Shown here piece by piece: positions 46,237 to 53,727 of a stretch of DNA of 64,000 nt. The position numbers and the translations under genes were made by a program. Each line of letters starts with the position of its first letter. Positions within the stretch are counted from its first letter, which is position 1. Below the pieces are notes generated by a model. The model was not told where the DNA came from. It did not search any database and saw nothing but the letters and a program-made list of their open reading frames with translations. Source of the stretch: Phenylobacterium sp. J367 (GTDB lineage: Bacteria > Pseudomonadota > Alphaproteobacteria > Caulobacterales > Caulobacteraceae); the NCBI RefSeq assembly GCF_024699985.1, contig NZ_JAJONA010000001.1, positions 248,001-312,000 of the forward strand, read 5' to 3'.

Positions 46237-47405
46237 ATGCGCAAGGTCCTGATCGCCGCCGCCGTGGGCGTGCTGGCCGCCACCGGGGCCCAGGCCCAGT
46301 CGCCGCTGAAGCCGGGGTTGCCGTCGATCCTGACGTGGACGCCGCAGCAGCAGCGCGACTGGTATCCGGCGATCGAGAGCGTCTACCGGGTGCGCACCAT
46401 CGCGCGCGGCGACCGTGTCCATCCGCTGCCAAAGGCGGCGACGACGATCGCGCCCACCTGGACGCACGCGGGCAAGGCGTGGACGGTCGAGAGCTACATG
46501 GACGCCTACAACGTGTCCGGCGTGCTGGTGCTGAAGGACGGCAAGATCCTGCTGGAGCGCTATGGCCTCGGCCGCAAGCCGGAGGACCGCTGGACCTCGT
46601 TCTCGGTGGCCAAGTCGGTGACCTCGACCCTGGTCGGCGCGGCGATCCAGGACGGCAAGATCAAGTCGATCCATGCGCCGGTCACCGACTACATCCCCGA
46701 GCTGAAGGGCTCCGGCTACGACGGGGTCACCGTCCGCCAGCTCCTGATGATGAGCTCCGGAGTCCGCTGGAACGAGGACTACACGGACCCGAACTCCGAC
46801 GTGGCGCGCGCCGGCGCGACGATGCCGGAGCCGGGCGTGAACCCGTTGGTCAGCTACATGCGCAAGCTGCCCCGGGCCCACGAGCCCGGGACCATGTTCA
46901 CCTACAACACCGGCGAGACCGACCTGGTGGGCGTGCTGGTCTCCAACGCGGTCGGCAAGCCGATCTCGGAATATGCCTCGGAGAAGCTCTGGAAGCCCTA
47001 CGGCATGGAGCGCGACGCGATCTGGGCCACCGACCTGGGCGGTCACGAGCGCGGCGGCTGCTGCATATCCATGACGCTGCGCGACTACGGTCGGGTCGGC
47101 CAGTTCATCCTCGACGGCGGCAACGCCGGCGGCAGGCAGGTGCTACCCGACTGGTGGGTCGGCCAGGCGACCACGCCGCAGATTACCAACGGGCGCCGCA
47201 GCGCGGCTATGGCTACTTCTGGTGGATGCGCGACAACGGCAGCTACGACGCCTCCGGCATCTTCGGCCAGGCGATCGTCACGTTCCGGGAGGACGGGCTG
47301 ATCATCGTGCTCAACTCCGCCTGGCCCCGGGCCACCGGCCAGGACCTGGCGCTGGCGCGCACGGCCTTCGTCGAGGCGGTGCGGGCGGCGGCGAAGGGGC
47401 CCTAG
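46237..47405 (+). CDS. Beta-lactamase-family serine hydrolase (frameshifted)
   Basis: Exported class C beta-lactamase/esterase-like enzyme, about 389 residues. Signal peptide V-L-I-A-A-A-V-G-V-L-A-A-T-G-A-Q-A. Nucleophile motif S-V-A-K and Y-N-T tyrosine motif (F-T-Y-N-T-G-E-T). The C-terminal part is shifted: adding one G at 47191-47193 gives I-T-N-G-A-P-Q-R-G-Y-G-Y-F-W-W-M. GGGGG precedes the ATG. The stop overlaps the AraC stop through CTAG. Substrate unknown. Confidence 0.85.
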
Positions 47406-48442
47406 GCGGCGTCGGGCTTGCGGGCGCGGAACTCGCTGGGGCTCGCGCCCGTCCAGCGCTTGAAGGCCCGCGAGAAGGCGGCCGGTTCGGAGAAGCCCAC
47501 GAGGTAGGCGGTCTCGTTCACCGAGACCTTGGGGTTCGCCAGATAGTGCAGCGCGAGCCGGTGGCGCAGGTCGTCGAACACCTTCTCGAAGGTGACGCCT
47601 TCGGCCTTCAGCTTGCGGAACAGGGTCTGGCGGCTGACGCCCAGGTGGCCGGCGACGGCGTCCATGCTGGCCTCGCCGCGGTGGAGCACCGGCATCAGCA
47701 GGGCCTCGACCCGGCCGCGGATGGTGTCGGAGGTCTCCAGCCGGCTGAGCAGGGCCTGGGCCCGCTCCGACAGCACGCCGAACACATAGACCGGCATGGC
47801 GCGCACCGGATGGTGCTCGAAGGCGGGGTTGAGGCGCAGCGCATTGCGCGGCGCGTCGAACGTGACCGGCGCGCCGAAGATCTCCTGGTAGACCTCGGGA
47901 TAGCCGGGGTCGGGATGGGTGACCTGCACCGCCTGAACGAAGCCGGTGACGCCGAACTGGCGCGGGCCCCAGGCCATGCGGCCGAAGGTGGTCTCGGTGA
48001 GCTCGGGGAAGAGGTTCGGGTTCTGCCGCTGGTCGATCAGCCAGGAGCCGTCGGCCTCGCGCCGCAGCACGAAGCGGTCGGCGGCCGGGCCGACGCCGTC
48101 CACCTCCACGGCGATGCGGCCGTAGCGGTTCATCTGGGCGAGCGCCTCGGTCATGTCGCGCGAGGCGTTGGCGAGCAGGCCGACCACCGAGATCTCGGAG
48201 AAGTCCACGTGCTGGGCGTAGCGCAGCGCGAGGGCCGGGTCGCCGGTCAGCCGCTTGGCCGCATGCATCAGCCTGACGTAGTCGCCGAAGGGGACGCGGC
48301 GGTCGGGGTCCTCGAGGTCGGCGGGGTCGATCCCGGAGGCCTCGGCGAGCGCCGCCTGGCTCGCGCCGCGGCTGACCGCGAACTTGAGCAGGCCGCGAAC
48401 GATGCCGGCCTCATAGGTCCGTTGCGACAACCCTGCCTCCAC
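47402..48442 (-). CDS. AraC-family transcriptional regulator
   Basis: A 346-residue regulator starting at GTG 48442. The N-terminal domain is of the arabinose-binding-like type 2 (V-P-F-G-D-Y-V-R-L-M) and the C-terminal double helix-turn-helix is about residues 250-340 (A-G-H-L-G-V-S-R-Q-T-L-F-R-K-L-K; V-G-F-S-E-P-A-A-F-S-R-A-F-K-R-W). Such regulators often control fatty-acid or lipid genes; the convergent serine hydrolase is a possible but unproven target. Confidence 0.9.
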   Translation of the reverse strand: MEAGLSQRTYEAGIVRGLLKFAVSRGASQAALAEASGIDPADLEDPDRRVPFGDYVRLMHAAKRLTGDPALALRYAQHVDFSEISVVGLLANASRDMTEALAQMNRYGRIAVEVDGVGPAADRFVLRREADGSWLIDQRQNPNLFPELTETTFGRMAWGPRQFGVTGFVQAVQVTHPDPGYPEVYQEIFGAPVTFDAPRNALRLNPAFEHHPVRAMPVYVFGVLSERAQALLSRLETSDTIRGRVEALLMPVLHRGEASMDAVAGHLGVSRQTLFRKLKAEGVTFEKVFDDLRHRLALHYLANPKVSVNETAYLVGFSEPAAFSRAFKRWTGASPSEFRARKPDAA

Positions 48443-48500
48443 CTCTCAGAACCTTAGAGGCCGTGGCAGGCGGATTTGGATGCAGGCGCCGTCGCCCGGA

Positions 48501-48920
48501 TCAGGCGATCTTCGTCCAGACCTGGCTCTTGCAGAAGAAGCCGCCGATCACGCAGCCCTTGGCGCGGAGCTTGCCGGCGTCCACCGGCTCGGCGGTGCCG
48601 GAGAAGCTGCGGCGCAGCTCGGGCACGAAGACCTTGCCGCGCCAGACGCCGTTGTCGTCCAGCTCCAGGTTGCGGAACACCTGGGTGCCGATCAGGTTGG
48701 CGGTGCCGGCGTCGCGGGCCTTGGCCTGGGCCTTGGGCGAGGCCCAGACGATGGTGCCGCAGGCGCCGTCGCCGCACGGGCGGATCTCGACCCGGACGTT
48801 GTCCTTGGGATTGCGCCACACGCCGAAGGTTTCGGCGGGCGGGGTCTGGGCGCCGGCGGCGGCCGCAGACATCACAAACGCCGTGGCGGCCACGGCGGCG
48901 GCGAGAACTCGACGATGCAT
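48501..48920 (-). CDS. DUF2147 exported protein
   Basis: A 139-residue protein with a signal peptide (V-M-S-A-A-A-A-G-A-Q). DUF2147 features are G-V-W-R-N-P-K-D, V-E-I-R-P-C-G, L-I-G-T-Q-V-F and a C-terminal G-C-V-I-G-G-F-F-C-K-S-Q-V-W. Cys residues could form disulfides. Family function unknown; members are often induced by envelope stress. Starts 59 bases upstream of the AraC start region on the same strand. Confidence 0.85.
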   Translation of the reverse strand: MHRRVLAAAVAATAFVMSAAAAGAQTPPAETFGVWRNPKDNVRVEIRPCGDGACGTIVWASPKAQAKARDAGTANLIGTQVFRNLELDDNGVWRGKVFVPELRRSFSGTAEPVDAGKLRAKGCVIGGFFCKSQVWTKIA

Positions 48921-49065
48921 AACGCCGATTTAAGCGCAGCGGCGGTTGACGCAAGATGACCGGACGTCGCGCGTGGCCCAGTGTGGGCGAAACGCAACAG
49001 CGGGCGGCGGCGGACCGTCCGCCTGCCGCCCATTCCGGCCGCGCCTTCCGGCCGCTCGCCGGGGC

Positions 49066-50190
49066 CTAGTCGGAGGCCTTGCCGCCCTTGGCGCCCTTGG
49101 CCGAGGCCTTGGCCGCCGCCGCGGCTTCCGCCGCCAGCTTCTCCTCGTGGCGGGCGCCGCCCAGGATGCCCTCCAGCGCGTAGTTGCCCTCGTGACAGGC
49201 GTATTCGTAGATCACGCCGTTCAGCGGGCTCATCTCGTACTCGCCGCCCCAGGGCTTGTCCCAGAGCGTCGGATCTTCGACCTGGAAGGCGTAGTGCAGC
49301 CGGTCCTTGGCGACGCGGGTGAACCGCTCGGTGACCTTGAGGTTCTCCCACGAGCCCATGAACGCCTGGCGCTGCGGGATGTGGGTGGTCTCGACGACCA
49401 GGGTGTCGCCGTCCCACCAGCCGATGGAGTCCCCGAAGTAGGGGCGGATGTTGTCGGTGCGGTGCTTGCCGTTCAGGGCGATGGTGCGGACGTCGTGGTT
49501 CATCTCGACGAGGATGGAGATGGCGTCCGGCGTCTGCACGATCTGGTAGTTGTTATTGTAGAAGCCGTTGGAGAACATCGGCGGGCCGGCGTTGCGGCCG
49601 AAGCCGATGATGCAGCGCTCGCCCAGCGAACGGTTCTCCGGATTGTCGAAGGCGCCGCCGCCGCCGCCGCCGCCCCGGCCGAAGCCGGGCCCGGCCGGGG
49701 CGCCGGCCTTGCGCGGCGGGATCTGGCCGTTCGGCGTGGTGATCAGGGAGGTGCGCGGCTCGCCGCGGACCCGCATCACCAGGTGGCCGGGATCGAGCCA
49801 GCCGCGGTTGTAGCCGCCCACGTCGCCGCCGGCGGCGGCGAATTCGGGACGCACGTTGCCGGTGACCTTGGGCGCCTCGGCCGGGGCGTTCGGGTCGGTC
49901 GGCTTGTTGCCTTCCTCCACCTCTTCGACGACGGCCTGCTCCAGGGCCTTCACCTCGTCCTCGGTGTGGACGGCGCGATCGCCATATTTGGCGGGCCGGA
50001 CCATCGGGGTGATCGAGGAGTTCGACCAGTAGCCGGAGATGTCCGGCTGGCCGAAGGCGGTCTTCGGCGCCTTGTAGGCGGACTTGGCGGCGGCAGGAGC
50101 CTTGGCCTCGGCGGCGGCGGCCGAGGTGGCGGCCAGCGCCAGCGGCGCGGCGCAGAGGGCGGTGGCGACGAAGAAGACGGCGCGGTTCAC
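49066..50190 (-). CDS. Exported protein of unknown function with a WWDGDTLVVETT motif
   Basis: A 374-residue protein from GTG 50190, with GGGGAG 7 bases upstream and a signal peptide (V-A-T-A-L-C-A-A-P-L-A-L-A). Conserved-looking segments are Q-P-D-I-S-G-Y-W-S-N, I-G-W-W-D-G-D-T-L-V-V-E-T-T and V-E-D-P-T-L-W. A G-R-G-G-G-G-G-G-G stretch interrupts the middle. The C-terminal tail is Ala/Lys-rich. Similar proteins occur in large exported families of Caulobacterales and Acidobacteria; no function is known to me. Confidence 0.75.
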   Translation of the reverse strand: MNRAVFFVATALCAAPLALAATSAAAAEAKAPAAAKSAYKAPKTAFGQPDISGYWSNSSITPMVRPAKYGDRAVHTEDEVKALEQAVVEEVEEGNKPTDPNAPAEAPKVTGNVRPEFAAAGGDVGGYNRGWLDPGHLVMRVRGEPRTSLITTPNGQIPPRKAGAPAGPGFGRGGGGGGGAFDNPENRSLGERCIIGFGRNAGPPMFSNGFYNNNYQIVQTPDAISILVEMNHDVRTIALNGKHRTDNIRPYFGDSIGWWDGDTLVVETTHIPQRQAFMGSWENLKVTERFTRVAKDRLHYAFQVEDPTLWDKPWGGEYEMSPLNGVIYEYACHEGNYALEGILGGARHEEKLAAEAAAAAKASAKGAKGGKASD

Positions 50191-50366
50191 GTGTGTGGCT
50201 CCCCAATGACTTTTCGCCGACTCCAGGCCGACGTTCATACCGAACTTACGAATAATGGGCGCGTCCGGCAATGGCCTGGCCACTGAGGAACGCCCTGCCC
50301 CGTGCGGGCGTCAATTGAGCCTTTTGTGAGCGGCGGTCGTTTCGCACGCATGACCGAGCCGCAACA

Positions 50367-51236
50367 TTGAGCCCGCCGCCCCGCCGCGCGCTCCTGATCC
50401 GCAACGAAGCCAAGGGCGCCGACTGGCTCGCCGCCGTCCGAGACCGGCTCGGCGAGGCCGGCATAACGGTCATCGACACGCCCACCGGCGACGTCGAGGC
50501 GGCCTGCGCCGCCATCGCCGAGACGTCGGCGGACCTCATCCTGGTGGCCGGCGGGGACGGGACCCTGAACGGCGTCGCGCCCGCCCTGCTGGAGGCCGGC
50601 AAGCCGGTCGGCGTCCTGCCGCTCGGCACGGCCAACGACCTGGCGCGCACCCTGGGCCTGCCGACCGGGATCGAGGCGGCCGCGGAGGTGATCGCCGCCG
50701 GGCGGACGCGGCGGATCGACGTCGGCCTGGCCAACGGCCGGCCGTTCTTCAACGTCGCCAGCATCGGCCTGGCGGCGAAGCTGGCCCAGACCCTCGGCGA
50801 GGGCGCCAAGCACCGGTTCGGGCGGCTGTCCTATGCGCTCGCGGCGCTCAGGGTGCTGCTGGGCGCCGAGACCTTCCGCGCCGCGATCGCCGCCGACGGC
50901 CAGGCGCTGCGGACCCGCAGCTACCAGGTCGCGGTCGGCAACGGCCGCTACCACGGCGGCGGGGCGGCGGTGACCGACGAGGCGGAGATCGATAGCGGGC
51001 GACTGGCGCTCTACAGCCTGGAGCCGGGCAGCCTCTGGAAGCTGGTGCTGCTGGCCCCGCTGTTCCGCCGCGGCCGGCATGTGCGCTGGCGCGAGGTCCG
51101 CACCGCCAGCGCCCGCGAGGTGGAGATCCGCACGCCCTCGCCCATGCCGGTCAACCTGGACGGCGAACTGGCCACGGAGACGCCGCTCGCCTTGACGATC
51201 CGGCCCGGGGCGTTGGAGGTGTTCGCCCCCACCTGA
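50367..51236 (+). CDS. Diacylglycerol/lipid kinase, YegS-like
   Basis: A 289-residue lipid kinase starting at TTG 50367. The nucleotide motif is A-G-G-D-G-T-L-N, followed by L-P-L-G-T-A-N-D-L-A and the substrate loop R-R-I-D-V-G-L-A-N-G. It probably phosphorylates a lipid alcohol at the inner face of the membrane. It ends 11 bases before the YkgJ-type gene. Confidence 0.88.
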   Translation: MSPPPRRALLIRNEAKGADWLAAVRDRLGEAGITVIDTPTGDVEAACAAIAETSADLILVAGGDGTLNGVAPALLEAGKPVGVLPLGTANDLARTLGLPTGIEAAAEVIAAGRTRRIDVGLANGRPFFNVASIGLAAKLAQTLGEGAKHRFGRLSYALAALRVLLGAETFRAAIAADGQALRTRSYQVAVGNGRYHGGGAAVTDEAEIDSGRLALYSLEPGSLWKLVLLAPLFRRGRHVRWREVRTASAREVEIRTPSPMPVNLDGELATETPLALTIRPGALEVFAPT

Positions 51237-51247
51237 GACGGAGCGTC

Positions 51248-51739
51248 ATGGCCGAGCGGGAGAAGAGCTGCGGCCCCTGCACGATGTGCTGCAAGGTGAT
51301 GCGCGTCGACGAGCTCTCGAAGCCCGGCGGGACGATGTGCGCCCACGCGCGTCCAGGCCGCGGCTGCGGGATCTACGAGACCCGGCCGGCGAGCTGCCGC
51401 AGCTTCGCCTGCCTCTGGCTGCTCGACGCCGACATGCCGCACCGCTTCCGGCCGGACCAGACGAAGGTGGTGCTCGACCAGGACCACGACGGCCGCCGCC
51501 TGATCGCCCGCTGCGACCCGGCCAACCCGCTGGCCTGGCGCCGCGCGCCCATCCATGCGGCGCTGAAGGGCTACGCCCAGGACCACTGGGGGACCGGCAA
51601 GGTGGTGATGGCCGTCGCCGGCCGCCGGGCCTGGCTGATCACCCCGAAGGAAGAGATCGACCTCGGCGAGATCGACCCGGCGGCGCGGATCGAGGTCGCG
51701 GAGGACGCGGAGGGGCGAGTGAGCGTCAGGATGAAATAA
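51248..51739 (+). CDS. YkgJ-family Cys-cluster protein
   Basis: A 163-residue protein. The N-terminal Cys pattern C-G-P-C-T-M-C-C, then M-C, G-C-G-I-Y-E-T-R-P-A-S-C and F-A-C, matches the YkgJ family, which is thought to bind zinc or iron-sulfur. No signal peptide. Close behind the lipid kinase gene, likely the same operon. Function unknown. Confidence 0.82.
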   Translation: MAEREKSCGPCTMCCKVMRVDELSKPGGTMCAHARPGRGCGIYETRPASCRSFACLWLLDADMPHRFRPDQTKVVLDQDHDGRRLIARCDPANPLAWRRAPIHAALKGYAQDHWGTGKVVMAVAGRRAWLITPKEEIDLGEIDPAARIEVAEDAEGRVSVRMK

Positions 51740-51750
51740 CGCAGCGCTTT

Positions 51751-51765
51751 GTTCGCTTTTTGTTC
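51751..51765 (+). promoter_or_regulatory. LexA/SOS-type box GTTC-N7-GTTC
   Basis: GTTCGCTTTTTGTTC, 57 bases before the GTG with the best Shine-Dalgarno sequence for the DUF1963 gene. It shares GTTCnCnTTTnGTTC with the box at 42568-42582. It may place the DUF1963 gene under LexA; chance occurrence is possible. Confidence 0.5.
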
Positions 51766-51901
51766 GAATATTTCGTAAATCCGTGAGATACCCTCGTTTG
51801 GCGAACCAAGCGGGAGAATGAGTGGTGGCGACCTATGAGCCCAATACGCGCGGCGAAAAGCCTGGGCTGGTCCCCGACAAAGGCAGGAAGGCGCGCCGGC
51901 C

Positions 51902-52789
51902 TTGATCGGCGCAACTGTCGCCTTCGTCATCGTGATGGCCGCCCTTGGGCTGTGGCTTGTACGCCGCCTCAGCGCGCCGAGTGCGGAAGAGAGGGAAGCG
52001 CTTGCGGCCTCGCGGGCGGAATACACCCGGAAAGTGATCGGGGACATGCAGCGCCTCGCCCAGCCGGCGCTGACCCTCGTTCCAGCGGAGCCGGCCGGCT
52101 TCTCGAAACTCGGCGGTGAACCTGATCTGCCGCCTGACGTGGAGTGGCCACGCGCCGAGGGCCGCGCACTGGCGTTCCTGGCGCAGCTCGACCTCGAGGA
52201 GGTTCGCAGCGCCGGAGGACCGGACTGGCTTCCCGGCGAAGGCAGACTCTGGGCGTTCAACGACGATGACCGCTACGGGATGGCCGATCACGTGCGCATC
52301 GTGCACGCGGCATCCGATGCAGCCACCGTCCGACATGCGTTTCCCGACGATCTGCGGAAGCGTCATCGTTTCGGCGAGCAGCGGGTCGGTTTTCGCCTGG
52401 ACATCGTCGGACCCAGCCTGGAGTGGCTCGGCGTGGATTCGCGAGAGTTGGACATCAGCCGTCTGAGCGAGAGCGAACTTGCGGCTGCGCCGCAGGGACC
52501 TCACCACGACGAGCGCCAGCACCGCATCGGCGGCTATCCGTCTGAGATCCAGGACGAGCGGATGTCGATCACGGCGGAGCTGCTGGCCAGGGGATTGCCT
52601 GCGAGCGCCGAGGTTTCAGCTGAAATCGAGGACGCCGCCCGCGACTGGCGGCTCCTGCTGCAGATCGACTCCGATCCGGCGCTCGGGATGAACTTCGGCG
52701 ACGCCGGCCGGCTCTATGTGTTCATCAAGGAGACGCACGCCCGGGCGGGCGACTTCTCGAAGACGGTCGCGAACTGGCAGACCTATTGA
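51902..52789 (+). CDS. Membrane-anchored DUF1963 (YwqG-like) protein
   Basis: From TTG 51902 the protein has 295 residues: one membrane helix (A-T-V-A-F-V-I-V-M-A-A-L-G-L-W-L-V) and a DUF1963 domain (F-S-K-L-G-G-E-P-D-L-P; L-A-F-L-A-Q-L-D-L). The real start may be GTG 51822 or 51825, where GGGAG sits 8 bases upstream. That frame reads V-A-T-Y-E-P-N-T-R-G-E-K-P-G and meets this one if a base is missing near 51893-51901. A LexA-type box lies upstream. The role is unknown. Confidence 0.78.
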   Translation: MIGATVAFVIVMAALGLWLVRRLSAPSAEEREALAASRAEYTRKVIGDMQRLAQPALTLVPAEPAGFSKLGGEPDLPPDVEWPRAEGRALAFLAQLDLEEVRSAGGPDWLPGEGRLWAFNDDDRYGMADHVRIVHAASDAATVRHAFPDDLRKRHRFGEQRVGFRLDIVGPSLEWLGVDSRELDISRLSESELAAAPQGPHHDERQHRIGGYPSEIQDERMSITAELLARGLPASAEVSAEIEDAARDWRLLLQIDSDPALGMNFGDAGRLYVFIKETHARAGDFSKTVANWQTY

Positions 52790-52895
52790 GCGGCTAGCCC
52801 CCTTCCCTCGCTGCCGCTAATCAGTCTGCTGAGCGTCCAGCGAACAGGGATTCGCCAAACGGACGCCTGCGGGCAACGCCGGGGGGCGCTGGGGA

Positions 52896-53702
52896 ATGAA
52901 GGACTTTCTGATGTCGCTCCCGTTCTGGGGGCTGGCGGCGCTCGTCATGGGAGCGTCGCTGGTGATCTGCGTGGGCGGCCACCAGTTCGCCCGGTGGGTG
53001 CTTCCGAAGCGGGCAAAGGAAGGCGAGGACGCGACCGAACTCGCCACCGCGATCATGCAGGTGGTGGCCGCCTTCATCGGCATCATGCTGGCCTTCGCGG
53101 CGGTCGAGGTCTGGCAGGACTACCAGACGGCCGACGATGCGGTGGCCCACGAAGCGGCGGCGACCGCCGAGCTCTACCGCGACCTCACCACCTACGGCCC
53201 GGAGACCATCCCGGCGCGGGCCAAGGTGCGGGCCTATGTGAATTCGGTCCTGCACGACGAATGGCCGAACCTCACCCATGGCGCGGCCAGCCCGAAGACC
53301 GCCGCCGCGCTGGCCGAGATTTTCAGGGAGTTCGGCCGCATCGAGCCGGAGACCAACCGCCAGACGGCGATCTACGCCGAGGCTTTCGGCAAGCTGAACG
53401 AGGTGGTGGGGCTCAGGCGCGAGCGGCTGATCACCAGCCGCTCGGAGCTGCCGCCGATGTTCTGGGGGGTGATCCTGATGGGGACCATGGTGATGGTCGG
53501 CTACACCTTCGTCTTCAAGCCGACGATCCCCAACTCGATCATCATCGCGGGCCTGTCCGTGTCGCTCGGGCTGATCTTCCTTTTCATCCTGTCGGTCGAG
53601 CGGCCCTACGCCGGCCAGTTCAGCGTCGACTCCGAGGAGATCCGGGGCCTGCTGGAGCTGTTCGACAGCCTGGCGAAGCTGGAAACGCCGCCGACAAGCT
53701 AG
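52896..53702 (+). CDS. DUF4239 (bestrophin-like) membrane protein
   Basis: A 268-residue protein. Helices near residues 8-28, 50-68, 190-210 and 215-235; a helical soluble region lies between (A-V-A-H-E-A-A-A-T-A-E-L-Y-R-D-L). The end L-S-V-E-R-P-Y-A-G-Q-F-S-V matches the DUF4239 family. Possible anion channel by analogy to bestrophins; not established. The 3' end of the window carries another member. Confidence 0.8.
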   Translation: MKDFLMSLPFWGLAALVMGASLVICVGGHQFARWVLPKRAKEGEDATELATAIMQVVAAFIGIMLAFAAVEVWQDYQTADDAVAHEAAATAELYRDLTTYGPETIPARAKVRAYVNSVLHDEWPNLTHGAASPKTAAALAEIFREFGRIEPETNRQTAIYAEAFGKLNEVVGLRRERLITSRSELPPMFWGVILMGTMVMVGYTFVFKPTIPNSIIIAGLSVSLGLIFLFILSVERPYAGQFSVDSEEIRGLLELFDSLAKLETPPTS

Positions 53703-53705
53703 GGC

Positions 53706-53727
53706 GGCGGAGGCCTAAGCCTCCGCC
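53706..53727. terminator. Hairpin between convergent genes
   Basis: Perfect 9-base stem GGCGGAGGC-CTAA-GCCTCCGCC overlapping the last codons of the indolepyruvate oxidoreductase gene. No T-tract on either side, so it may act as a weak two-way terminator. Confidence 0.35.
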
